A program made the position numbers and the translations under genes. The notes beneath the pieces were generated by a model. That model had not been told where the DNA came from. It searched no databases and worked only from the letters and a program-made list of their open reading frames with translations. From Verrucomicrobiota bacterium (lineage in GTDB: Bacteria; Verrucomicrobiota; Verrucomicrobiia; Opitutales; Opitutaceae), in assembly GCA_030916665.1 (NCBI GenBank), contig JAUPWC010000480.1:1-8026 (forward strand): a DNA stretch of 8,026 nt. Direction: 5' to 3'. Position 1 is the first letter of the stretch; every line of letters begins with the position of its first letter. Of the stretch, positions 1 to 6,253 are shown one piece after another.

Positions 1-1
1 C

Positions 2-43
2 AAAGTGCTCGCGCTGCTCGGCGTCCCCGCAAGCACGTTCTAG
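2..43 (+). CDS. possible 3' end of a gene cut by the window edge
   Basis: An open frame enters from the left edge and ends at TAG (41-43), giving only 13 residues that end in LLGVPASTF. The string resembles the end of a helix-turn-helix or the start of some transposase or integrase open frames (LLGV-x-x-STF), but it is far too short to assign. It may be a gene tail, a truncated fragment or chance. Confidence 0.2.
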   Translation, partial: KVLALLGVPASTF

Positions 44-355
44 GCACCTCGAAACGCAGCCCGGAAATTACGCGCAAATGCGTCTGCTGACCCGCGGAAA
101 GTAAGGCACGCGACCCCTCGGACGCCATAAGCCCCACCTCGCACACGCAGTGACCCTCTGGCCGAGCTGCGCACTTTGGCGGGAAAAAGAAGCTTGCGCG
201 TCTCTCGTACACACACCAAGCTCGCGGCGAACGCGCAAGGATGGGATCGCGAAATTTTACTGTTGCGCACTACGAATGTGTAAGCAGCCGTTGTGCCGCC
301 CCCCCGGTACCCGCAAAAATTATGGTCAGCGATCCGCACCTAAGCAGCAAGCATG
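44..355. other. non-coding leader region upstream of the catabolic operon
   Basis: About 310 bases with no convincing gene. The open frames on both strands here (for example 40-339 on the minus strand) have arginine/serine-rich, low-complexity translations and no recognisable motif. The stretch is less GC-biased than the genes that follow. It would be the natural place for an activator binding site, but I see no clear operator in it. No divergent regulator gene starts inside the window. Confidence 0.5.
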
Positions 356-385
356 TTGACTTCCTTGCCTGTCTCGATCTATGAT
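356..385 (+). promoter_or_regulatory. predicted sigma70 promoter of the dioxygenase operon
   Basis: TTGACT at 356-361 and TATGAT at 380-385 are separated by 18 bases. Each hexamer matches the consensus at five of six positions. Transcription would start near 391-393, leaving a leader of roughly 78 bases before the ATG at 470. The promoter lies downstream of the first in-frame ATG (353), which argues that 353 is not the translation start. Predicted by eye only. Confidence 0.6.
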
Positions 386-402
386 CCTCCGAGACTGCAA
401 AT

Positions 403-417
403 ATTGCGTTTCGCAAT
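403..417. promoter_or_regulatory. perfect inverted repeat, candidate operator
   Basis: ATTGCGTTTCGCAAT: two 6-base arms around a 3-base spacer, a few bases after the predicted transcription start. A partly overlapping repeat, GCAA-ATA-TTGC, lies at 397-407. The position suits a repressor site (IclR, GntR or TetR-like dimers bind palindromes of this size), or a small hairpin in the 5' leader. The cognate regulator is not in the window. Confidence 0.4.
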
Positions 418-469
418 TATTACTCAGTGCTCGCGCATTCTCACCACTCCACCTCTCTGCGAAAACCAT

Positions 470-1180
470 ATGACCGAAGCTCCTCTGCCTCATCCGTCAG
501 TGTTCCTGGGCCAACAACGGCTGAAGGTGATCCGCGGTTACCGTGTCCACGAGCAGCGCACGCCGAGCCAAGACATTCATGTGATCACACCTTCGCAAAC
601 AATTGGCCCGTTCTTCGGGGTCGGCTTGGTCCGCCCGGGTGACGAGGACCTGGCATGCAAGCAGCCCAGAGGCGCGCGCGCTGAAGGAACGCCCATCATT
701 ATCCAGGGGCAGGTGATGGACGAGAACGGCAAGCCGGTGCGCAAGGCGTTAATCGAGGTCTGGCAGGCGAACCGGTGGGGCAAGTACGAGCACCCGGACG
801 ACACGACGCAGGCGCCGCTGGACCCGAACTTCAAGGGGTGGGGTCGCGCGCTGACAGACTCGCAGGGGCGCTATACCTTCCGCTCCATCAAGCCGGGTGC
901 GTATCCCAACCCGGGCTACGACAACTGGATGCGACCGCCGCACGTGCATTTCTCCCTGTTCGCGGCCGGGCTGATGCAGCGCCTCATTACGCAGATGTAC
1001 TTCCCCGGCGAGGAGTACAACGATATTGATCCAATCCTTAACGGGGTGGAGGACCTGCGCGCGCGTGCCTCGCTGATCGCGCGCCGGATGCCCGACGAGC
1101 CGGAGGGCACACAGGTGTACCAGTTCGACATCGTGCTGCGCGGTAGCCAGGAAACGCCGTTCTTCGTGGAAGGAAAATGA
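470..1180 (+). CDS. pcaH-like: intradiol ring-cleavage dioxygenase, protocatechuate 3,4-dioxygenase beta-subunit type
   Basis: Non-heme Fe(III) enzyme that cleaves a catechol between its hydroxyls to a cis,cis-muconate. The four iron ligands known from Pseudomonas PcaH are all present with identical spacing: Tyr106 (WGKYEH), Tyr145 (KPGAYP, 39 residues later), His158 and His160 (RPPHVHF, 13 residues later), plus the active-site Arg155. WQANRWGKY and APLDPNF are beta-subunit hallmarks, while PSQTIGPFF (residues 41-49) and the C-terminal ETPFF look like alpha subunits. The start at 470 is preferred: it gives 236 residues, close to PcaH (about 239), and places a beta-type arm (GYR...RTPSQ, residues 23-34) correctly. 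The ATG at 353 lies upstream of the promoter, and GTG 581 would remove the arm. No strong Shine-Dalgarno is seen. No alpha subunit is encoded beside it. The stop overlaps the next start (ATGA). The true substrate (protocatechuate, 4-sulfocatechol or other) is unknown. Confidence 0.88.
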   Translation: MTEAPLPHPSVFLGQQRLKVIRGYRVHEQRTPSQDIHVITPSQTIGPFFGVGLVRPGDEDLACKQPRGARAEGTPIIIQGQVMDENGKPVRKALIEVWQANRWGKYEHPDDTTQAPLDPNFKGWGRALTDSQGRYTFRSIKPGAYPNPGYDNWMRPPHVHFSLFAAGLMQRLITQMYFPGEEYNDIDPILNGVEDLRARASLIARRMPDEPEGTQVYQFDIVLRGSQETPFFVEGK

Positions 1181-2502
1181 GTGTGCGATCGGCGGGCGAG
1201 ATCTTCGGCGAGGCCGAGACTCTGGCCCTGTACCTCGGAATCGAGGTGGCGCTCGCGCATGCGCAAGCCGAAGTCGGCGTCATCCCCGAAGATGCGGCGC
1301 GCGAAATCGAGCGGGGTGCGACACTGGACGCCATCGACGTTCCGCGCGTGCGGCAGGAGGCTCAGCGCACCGGCTACGCTGTAGCTCCCCTGGTGCGGCA
1401 GCTCACGGAGGCGTGCGGAGATGCGGGCCGGTTCGTGCACTGGGGCGCCACGACACAGGACATCGTCAACACCGCACTTGCACTGCAAGTCGACGAGGCA
1501 TTCAGAGGCGTGCTGGAGCGGGTGGAGCGGCTGGCGCGAGCGCTGGCTGCGCTGGTGCGGTCGCATCGTCACAGTGTGATGGCCGGGCGGACTTTCGGCG
1601 GCCACGCACTGCCCATCACATTCGGCTTCAAGGCGGCGGTGTGGCTGTCGTCCGTGCTGCGCCATGCGGAGCGCGTCCGCGCGGCCGTCGCGCGCCCCAT
1701 CCCGGGGGAGTTTGCAGGCGCGGCGGGAACGCTGGCGTCGCTGCAGGAGCAAGGCTTGGCCGTGAGGCGCGCGTTCATGCGGCGTCTGCGCCTGCCCGAA
1801 CCGACGATCACCTGGGCCGCGATGCGCGACGAGGTGTTCGTTCGGGTGGCAGCCCTTGCGGGATTGACCAACAGCCTGGCAAAGATCGCGCAGGATATTG
1901 CGGAACTTGGCAGCACCGAGATCGGAGAAGTGGCGGAGCCCCACGCCGGTGGCAAGGACACCAGCAGCACGCTGCCACTGAAGGCGAATCCCATTCTGTG
2001 CGCGCACACCGTCGCCGCGGCGACGCTGGTCGGCCAGAATGCGATGAGTGTCCTGCTGGCCGGCCGACAGCGGCAGGAACGCAGCGGCGAGGCCCTGCTC
2101 GAGCTGCAGGTGGTCGGGCCCGCGTTCATCGCAGCCGAGCGATGCCTGGACTTGGCCGTCCTGCTGCTGGAGGATCTGCAGGTATTCCCTAGCCGCATGC
2201 GGCGCAACCTGGACGGCACGCGGGGCGTCATGCTGGGCGAACGCTTCATGATGGCGCTTGCGCCGCGGCTCGGTCGCTTGCAGGCGCACGACCTGGTGCA
2301 CGAGGCCTGCCGCGCAGCGATAGAGCGAGATGTCCCGCTCGAATCCGTCCTGGCGGAAATTCCAGCGGTAGTAGAGGTGCTTTCGAACGCTGAACTGCAG
2401 GCGCTGGCGGATCCGGCCACCTATCTGGGCAGCGCCGACGCCATGTGTGCCGCGGTGCTGCAGCAGGCCAGTTCGGTCATTCCGGAGGCAGCCCATGAGT
2501 GA
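1177..2502 (+). CDS. pcaB-like: 3-carboxy-cis,cis-muconate cycloisomerase-like enzyme (fumarase/aspartase superfamily)
   Basis: 441 residues, the usual length for CMLE. It should cycloisomerise a substituted cis,cis-muconate to a muconolactone, using the ring-cleavage product of the preceding gene. Superfamily regions are visible in order: FVHWGATTQD (residues 87-95), MAGRTFGGHALPITFG (135-150, typical of CMLE), and the signature loop at 259-272 containing SSTLPLKANP. The loop keeps the serine pair, Lys269 and NP, but M-P-H-K-R of ordinary PcaB is L-P-L-K-A here. The C-terminal LADPATYLGSADAM is also CMLE-like. ATG 1177 overlaps the dioxygenase stop (ATGA) and follows GGAAGGA. The 3' end overlaps the next gene by 8 bases. 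A 526-codon open frame on the opposite strand (2496-916) is a GC-rich shadow. Family assignment is secure; the natural substrate may differ from 3-carboxymuconate. Confidence 0.88.
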   Translation: MSVRSAGEIFGEAETLALYLGIEVALAHAQAEVGVIPEDAAREIERGATLDAIDVPRVRQEAQRTGYAVAPLVRQLTEACGDAGRFVHWGATTQDIVNTALALQVDEAFRGVLERVERLARALAALVRSHRHSVMAGRTFGGHALPITFGFKAAVWLSSVLRHAERVRAAVARPIPGEFAGAAGTLASLQEQGLAVRRAFMRRLRLPEPTITWAAMRDEVFVRVAALAGLTNSLAKIAQDIAELGSTEIGEVAEPHAGGKDTSSTLPLKANPILCAHTVAAATLVGQNAMSVLLAGRQRQERSGEALLELQVVGPAFIAAERCLDLAVLLLEDLQVFPSRMRRNLDGTRGVMLGERFMMALAPRLGRLQAHDLVHEACRAAIERDVPLESVLAEIPAVVEVLSNAELQALADPATYLGSADAMCAAVLQQASSVIPEAAHE

Positions 2503-3385
2503 GCAACCGATCCCTGATTGCCTGGGTCCGCGGCCTGTGACGGCGCGCCCTGCATGGCATGTGCCTCACGGATCATGGGACACGCACTTTCACGCCCTGG
2601 GGCCGCAACTTCGCTTTCCGTATGGAGCGAAGCGCAAGTACACGCCGCCCGACGCACCGGTGGAGCAGTGCCTTCGCCTGCACGAGGCCCTTGGATTCGC
2701 ACGCGGCTGGGTGGTGCACGCGAACACGCACGGGTTCGACAACGCGGTCGACCTGGATGCCGTGGCGCGCTCCGACGGCCGTTATGTAGCCGTGGTCCGC
2801 CTGGATGCGTCCGCCTCACCCGCGTCGTGCGCCGAGCTGCACGCGCGCGGCGCACGCGGCGTGCGCTTCGCCTTCAACCCGCAGCACGGCGGCTCGTTGG
2901 ACCTGACCGTATTCAATCATGTGGTGCGCTGCATTGCGCCCCTGGGCTGGTTCGTCGAGCTTCATTTCGATGGTGCCGACATCGCGCGCCTGCAAGAGTG
3001 GCTCGAGGCCATTCCGGTGCAGGTTGTCATTGACCATTTGGGCCGGGTGGACCCAGCAGGAGGTGTCGCACAGGAGCCGTTCCAGATCCTGCTCGCGCTG
3101 CTTGCGCGCGGCAACTTCTGGATCAAGCTCAGCGGCGCAGACCGCATCTCGCGGCAGGGGGCGCCGTATGCCGATGTAGCGCCGTTGGCGCAGGCGCTGG
3201 TGAGCGCCCGTCCCGACCGCTTGTTGTGGGGAACAGATTGGCCGCACACGGGCTACTTCGATGCCGCCAGGGTGCCGGAGGACACCGCGCTGGTGGATGC
3301 CTTGGCCACCTTCGTTCCCGAGGCGCCGGAGCGGGAAGCTATCCTGGTCCACAACCCGCTGCGCCTGCTGGCATTGGCGGCCTGA
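2495..3385 (+). CDS. amidohydrolase-family lactonase, LigI / 4-sulfomuconolactone hydrolase-like
   Basis: 296-residue TIM-barrel hydrolase of the amidohydrolase-2 type, closest by eye to 2-pyrone-4,6-dicarboxylate hydrolase (LigI). Visible active-site elements are the HxH pair His31/His33 (WDTHFH), the substrate-loop RFPYGAKRKYTPPDA (40-54), GVRFAFN (122-128), His157 (ELHFDG), DHLGR (180-184), KLSGADR (211-217) and catalytic Asp248 in WGTDWPH. In LigI the His157 position is, as I recall it, a Tyr. The start at ATG 2495 is chosen over 2447 because GGAGG sits at 2483-2487, and it makes a short overlap with pcaB typical of translational coupling. In this operon it would open the lactone made by the cycloisomerase. 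4-Sulfomuconolactone hydrolases are LigI relatives and occupy this role in sulfocatechol pathways, so that function is plausible but unproven. Confidence 0.85.
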   Translation: MSEQPIPDCLGPRPVTARPAWHVPHGSWDTHFHALGPQLRFPYGAKRKYTPPDAPVEQCLRLHEALGFARGWVVHANTHGFDNAVDLDAVARSDGRYVAVVRLDASASPASCAELHARGARGVRFAFNPQHGGSLDLTVFNHVVRCIAPLGWFVELHFDGADIARLQEWLEAIPVQVVIDHLGRVDPAGGVAQEPFQILLALLARGNFWIKLSGADRISRQGAPYADVAPLAQALVSARPDRLLWGTDWPHTGYFDAARVPEDTALVDALATFVPEAPEREAILVHNPLRLLALAA

Positions 3386-3411
3386 ATCTCGTTTGCACGC
3401 GCTGCGTAGGT

Positions 3412-3425
3412 CGTCAGCGCTGACG
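3412..3425. repeat. 14-base perfect palindrome
   Basis: CGTCAGCGCTGACG lies 27 bases after the hydrolase stop and overlaps the stop codon of the reverse-strand NTF2-like pseudogene. There is no T tract on either side, so an intrinsic terminator is not supported. It could be a protein-binding site or chance. Confidence 0.3.
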
Positions 3426-3690
3426 TCCCCTCGACAGGAGGTGGCTGGAAGGCAGCTTCGGGTGGAGCACCTTGCGCACCGCATTGATGCAGACCACAGG
3501 CAGTTTGTCCGGATCGAGCAGCCCGATCTGCACCAGAAACGAGGGCTGATCCCAGTAGATATGTCCATGTGCGATCTTGCCGACGCGGAAGGTGATAATG
3601 CGGATCAGTGCCACCTCGCGTGACGGTCGGCTGGCGGGATGCCGGGGAGCATCCACGCGATCTCCGGGTCGGGGGTGAAGCAAAGCAGCC
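3414..3690 (-). pseudogene. NTF2/SnoaL-like (ester cyclase-type) protein, 5'-truncated and frameshifted
   Basis: The reverse strand reads EIAWMLPGIPPADR in one frame (about 3674-3631) and then, after a frameshift near 3625-3632, ALIRIITFRVGKIAHGHIYW and DQPSFLVQIGLLDP in a second frame, ending with TGA at 3416-3414. These phrases are typical of the C-terminal half of small NTF2-fold proteins (SnoaL-like polyketide cyclase / ester cyclase family). The N-terminal half is missing: upstream sequence merges into insertion-element remnants. It is convergent with the hydrolase gene, ending 28 bases from its stop, and is unlikely to make a functional protein. Confidence 0.65.
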
Positions 3691-3779
3691 TTCCTGACTA
3701 TATCTTGTAATCGACCATTGGCCGCGTGGCCAGTCGTGCAGTTGTTGCGTCAGCGGCTTGGTCTGCGCCTGCCGCACTT

Positions 3780-4143
3780 TGAGCCGGCGGTCCGGGTCGG
3801 CGAGCGCCCCCACCGAGATCCAGTCGCACCTCGAGTCGGCCCGCGGCAGTGGGCATCGTGCCGAGCGCGCCCGATCGACAAACGGCGCCGCCGTCACTGC
3901 GCCCGGCTTCGGCGCGTCCCCCCCTCGGCGACTTGGTCGCCGCCGTCGACGCTTGCTCGTCCAAACGGGCCTTCCAGCGCCGATAGCTTGCGCGCTCACC
4001 CCCTCGCGCCGGCAGAACGTGCCGATCGGCTCTCCGCTTTCCGCATGCCGCCGAAACAGTTCCTGCCATGCTTGGCTGCCCAAACGCCGTCGCTTGATGC
4101 CTTCCAGTTCGCCTGCTCCGCATTCGTTGAAGATGCAGGCATT
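3780..4143 (-). pseudogene. IS66-family accessory protein (TnpA/OrfA) remnant
   Basis: Read on the minus strand, fragments of one protein appear in alternating frames: RRRLGSQAWQELFRRHAESG and GTFCRREGVSAQ in one frame, then YRRWKARLDEQAS in the next (shift near 4000), GAVTAAPFVD back in the first (near 3915), and GALGTMPTAAGRLEVRLDL in the second (near 3870). This is the OrfA/TnpA helix-turn-helix protein of IS66-type elements, with at least three frameshifts. No start codon is obvious; homology begins near ACIFNE. Neighbouring IS66 OrfB is absent. Non-functional. Confidence 0.7.
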
Positions 4144-4166
4144 CGGCCGCGCACGCACCGACGGTG

Positions 4167-4313
4167 TTGCCGAAGTCTCCGCTGGGAGAGGCGTTCGGCT
4201 ACGCGCTGAGCAACTGGGTGGCGTTGAACACCTTCGTGGAGCACGGCATCCTGGAGGCCGACAACAACTGGGGCGAACGCGCCTTGAAGCCGGTGGTGAT
4301 GGCCTGCTCATAG
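4167..4313 (+). pseudogene. C-terminal fragment of IS66-family DDE transposase (TnpC)
   Basis: 48 codons open on the + strand and ending at TAG 4311-4313 read LPKSPLGEAFGYALSNW and LEADNNWGERALKPVV. This is the stretch of the IS66 transposase carrying the last catalytic glutamate (the E.DNN..ER..(R/K)PV motif). Everything upstream of it is missing and the usual tail after RPV is replaced by MACS. It points away from the adjacent OrfA remnant (opposite strand), whereas in an intact IS66 all genes share one direction. It therefore derives from a second element or from an inversion. Confidence 0.75.
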
Positions 4314-4325
4314 TGCCCGCTTTCG

Positions 4326-5627
4326 TTAAGTGCTTGAAAACATTGGAATCTGATTCCCGCCATCGATGCGACACGGGCGAGCTGTTCGCGCGGCAGCCTC
4401 GATGACGCGCTGATCGAGCAGATCGTCGGCGCGGATCTGGTACGGCGCTCTCGCGACGACCTGTTCGGCGGGCAGCAGCCCTGCCTTGATCAGGCGCCGG
4501 ATGCAGTGATTCGTGACACCGAGCTTGGCTGCAGCCTCCGACATCGTCAACCATTCGCCATCCTGATGCGCGGAGCGGTAGGCACGAATGTCATTGACCA
4601 TTCGCACCGAGGCAACGCGATGCGCGGTCCAGGTCTTGCCCTGACCCGTCGGAAGCGTCATGCGGTTGAGCGACGCGGCGATGTGCTCGCCCACTTGCCG
4701 GCCATGCTGCGCATGACGGCCAGCGCCTCTTCGGGCGTGCGGCAGCCATGCAATGGGAGGTGATGCTCAAGGTCCTTCACGAGGGTGCGCAGCAGCTGCT
4801 GGCGCGTTCGCATCGTGACATGCGGCGAATTCCACGCTGCGGCGAGATCGTCAGCTAGGCCGGCCAGATCCGGTGCAGGTGCCGAGGTCTGCGCCTGATC
4901 GCTTGCGGTAGCGGATCGGCGTCCAGTCGAAGCTGACCATCTTCTTGCCGTCTGAGGGCCGCGGGAAGTGCACGCCATCAGCTGCCAGCGACAGCAGCAC
5001 CTGGCGAGCGCTGCCCAGCTTGCGAACGCGCTCGAAGATTAATCGGATCGCCTCCTGCAGCCGCGCGTCGGGATCGAACCCGAGGCCGACCTCTCGGTGC
5101 CAGACGTAGCCGACTGGCACGCTGATGCGCAGTTCGCCGCGATGGGCCTTGGCCCGCGCAGCGTCATACATGCGTGCCTTGAGAACGCCCAACTCGAATT
5201 CGCTGATGCTGCCCTTCATTCCCAGCAGCAGCCGCTCGTTGGGCCGACACGGGTCATACACGCCGTCCAGATCGATCACCCGGGCCTCGACCAAGCCACA
5301 CAGCTCCAGCAGGTGGTGCCAGTCGCGTCCGTTGCGCGCCAGCCGTGATGCATCGAAGCAAAGAACCGCGCCGACTTCGCCGGCGCACAGCCATGCAACC
5401 AACCGATCGAAACCGGGGCGCGCCACCATGCCACTGGCAGAGCGCCCGAGGTCGTCGTCGATGACTTCGATCTGCGCGAACCCCCGGCGTCGCGCTTCCT
5501 CCACCAGGTCGTACTGGCGGCGCTGGCTCTCCAGATTGGTCTGGACTTGCGTCTGAGTGGATTGGCGCACGTAAACGACCGCCTTGCGCCGCAGAACGGC
5601 GGCCGGCAACAATTCAGAGTTCGCCAT
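4326..5627 (-). pseudogene. large serine recombinase (resolvase family), internally deleted and frameshifted
   Basis: Starts at ATG 5627 with MANSELLPAAVLRRKAVVYV followed by RQS, carrying the nucleophilic serine of resolvase-type recombinases. Further resolvase motifs follow: QRRQYDL, DDLGRSASGM and SRLARNGRDW. The recombinase domain begins (VPVGYVWHRE) and reaches WTPIRYR, then breaks near 4903: the following frame jumps to PDLAGLADDLAAAWNSPHV, a region that lies far downstream in full-length relatives. The zinc-ribbon and coiled-coil middle is thus lost. A second loss is likely between LVKD and HGCRTPEEAL (near 4750-4775), and a frameshift near 4690 leads to EHIAASLNRM. The C-terminus, including the helix-turn-helix-like MSEAAAKLGVTNHCIRRLIK, ends at TAA 4328-4326. 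The catalytic N-terminus is intact but the protein is dead or severely altered. Confidence 0.8.
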
Positions 5628-5819
5628 CGTCACCCCCTGCGTCCAGGCCGGCCGCTTGCAGCAGCAGGAGCGCCAGTGTGCGACCGCGCTGGTTCGCTCG
5701 ATCGATCTCAGTTCCTGCAGCACGGCGGACTCGAACGACATGCTCAGTTGCTGCGGCGCTGGCGGACGTGACGGCACTGCGATCGACGGCTTGCGCGTCG
5801 TGCGGAGGGACTGGGTCAT
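5614..5819 (-). pseudogene. small accessory protein upstream of the serine recombinase, frameshifted
   Basis: Begins MTQSLRTTRK at ATG 5819 and continues through QLSMSFESAVLQELRS. Near 5674 a single-base loss shifts the frame: the expected continuation AHLALLLLQAAG is found in the next frame as TLALLLLQAAGLDAGGDDGE, ending at 5614. Intact versions would overlap the recombinase ATG (5627), as the second half still does. The function is unknown; such short genes accompany this recombinase family in proteobacterial elements. Confidence 0.55.
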
Positions 5820-6129
5820 GGGATTGCTCGCCTGTGGGTTGAACACCGGCGAAGCTTCGTCGAAGTCCAAGCTCGGACAGCTGCAGGTGTAACTCCGCGA
5901 GCGCCTGTACCGACGCTCTCGGTGCGCCGAGTTCCATGGCCGTGCACGCGACGGCGTCGAGCATCCATGCCGGCACGACGATGACGATGCCGGGCGACGC
6001 CTCGACGTGAACCACGTCGCCGTTGGCTCGCTGCTCGCTGTACTGGCGCCTTACGCGACGCTCGTACAGCGGGTGCCAGCGATAGAAGACCTCAACTTCT
6101 TGCGCGACATGCGCAGAATGACCCGGTGA
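5800..6129 (-). pseudogene. first gene of the recombinase module (DUF5372-like), 5'-truncated
   Basis: The reverse strand reads HVAQEVEVFYRWHPLYERRV, then VVHVEASPGIVIVVPAWMLD and VACTAMELGAPRASVQALAE. This resembles the small conserved protein (DUF5372-like; family name from memory) that lies ahead of the short accessory gene and the serine recombinase in similar elements. Recognisable sequence starts abruptly at about 6129, next to an in-frame TAA and with no start codon, so the 5' end is lost. No clear stop is seen before the accessory gene begins: this frame runs on and merges with the shifted tail of the accessory gene. Function unknown. Confidence 0.5.
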
Positions 6130-6133
6130 TTAG

Positions 6134-6253
6134 GAAGACCTCAATCCGACGGACGACGCGAACCTGCGAGCCTACTATCAAGAGTGGAGCCGGCTGATGG
6201 GGCGAAGCGCGTCGGCACCGTTCGAAGCGCACGCACAAGAGGTGACGCTGTGA
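6134..6253 (+). pseudogene. 3' stub of ring-hydroxylating dioxygenase alpha subunit
   Basis: 39 codons in frame, preceded immediately by TAG (6131-6133), reading EDLNPTDDANLRAYYQEWSR then LM and a short tail to TGA 6251-6253. TDxAN-R-(A/F)-(Y/F)Y-x-x-W-x-x-LM is the usual C-terminus of Rieske ring-hydroxylating oxygenase alpha subunits. It is also followed with a 4-base overlap (GTGA) by the beta subunit, which is the normal alpha-beta gene arrangement. The Rieske and catalytic iron domains are missing. The transposon-derived sequence begins directly at its left border, so the element or a later deletion removed the rest. Confidence 0.8.

Larger units (their letters stand above)
3691..6130. 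mobile_element. graveyard of insertion-sequence and recombinase-transposon remnants
   Basis: This stretch holds only broken mobile-element genes: an IS66 orfA remnant (-), an IS66 transposase tail (+) and a decayed serine-recombinase module (-). About 90 bases (3691-3780) hold nothing recognisable. I found no intact terminal inverted repeats or target duplications, so the borders are inferred from where recognisable homology stops: the NTF2-like relic on the left and the dioxygenase alpha-subunit stub on the right. Confidence 0.65.

Noticed and set aside
40..339. 99-codon minus-strand open frame at the left edge
   Set aside because: Low-complexity Arg/Ser/Ala-rich translation, no start signal and no recognisable domain.
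353..469. Upstream extension of the dioxygenase using the first in-frame ATG at 353
   Set aside because: The predicted -35 and -10 boxes and the palindrome lie inside it, the 39 extra residues match nothing in PcaH, and starting at 470 already gives the normal family length.
581..1180. GTG 581 as the dioxygenase start (199 residues, alpha-subunit size)
   Set aside because: It would remove the beta-type N-terminal arm (GYR...RTPSQ) that aligns with PcaH, and there is no good ribosome binding site.
916..2496. 526-codon open frame on the minus strand across the cycloisomerase
   Set aside because: It is antisense to a well-supported gene; the translation is rich in Arg, Gln and His with no motif, as expected from a high-GC shadow frame.
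3253..4554. 433-codon minus-strand open frame
   Set aside because: It is a mosaic: it crosses the IS66 orfA remnant, part of the recombinase tail and antisense of the lactonase. Only the IS66-like pieces inside it are real homology.
3386..6140. Target-site duplications flanking the mobile-element island
   Set aside because: Comparing the two borders by eye gave no matching short direct repeat; later deletions have probably removed the original ends.
6184..6249. In-frame ATG-like extension ahead of the oxygenase beta subunit
   Set aside because: This stretch codes in another frame for the alpha-subunit C-terminus; GTG 6250 with its Shine-Dalgarno and GTGA overlap is the better start.
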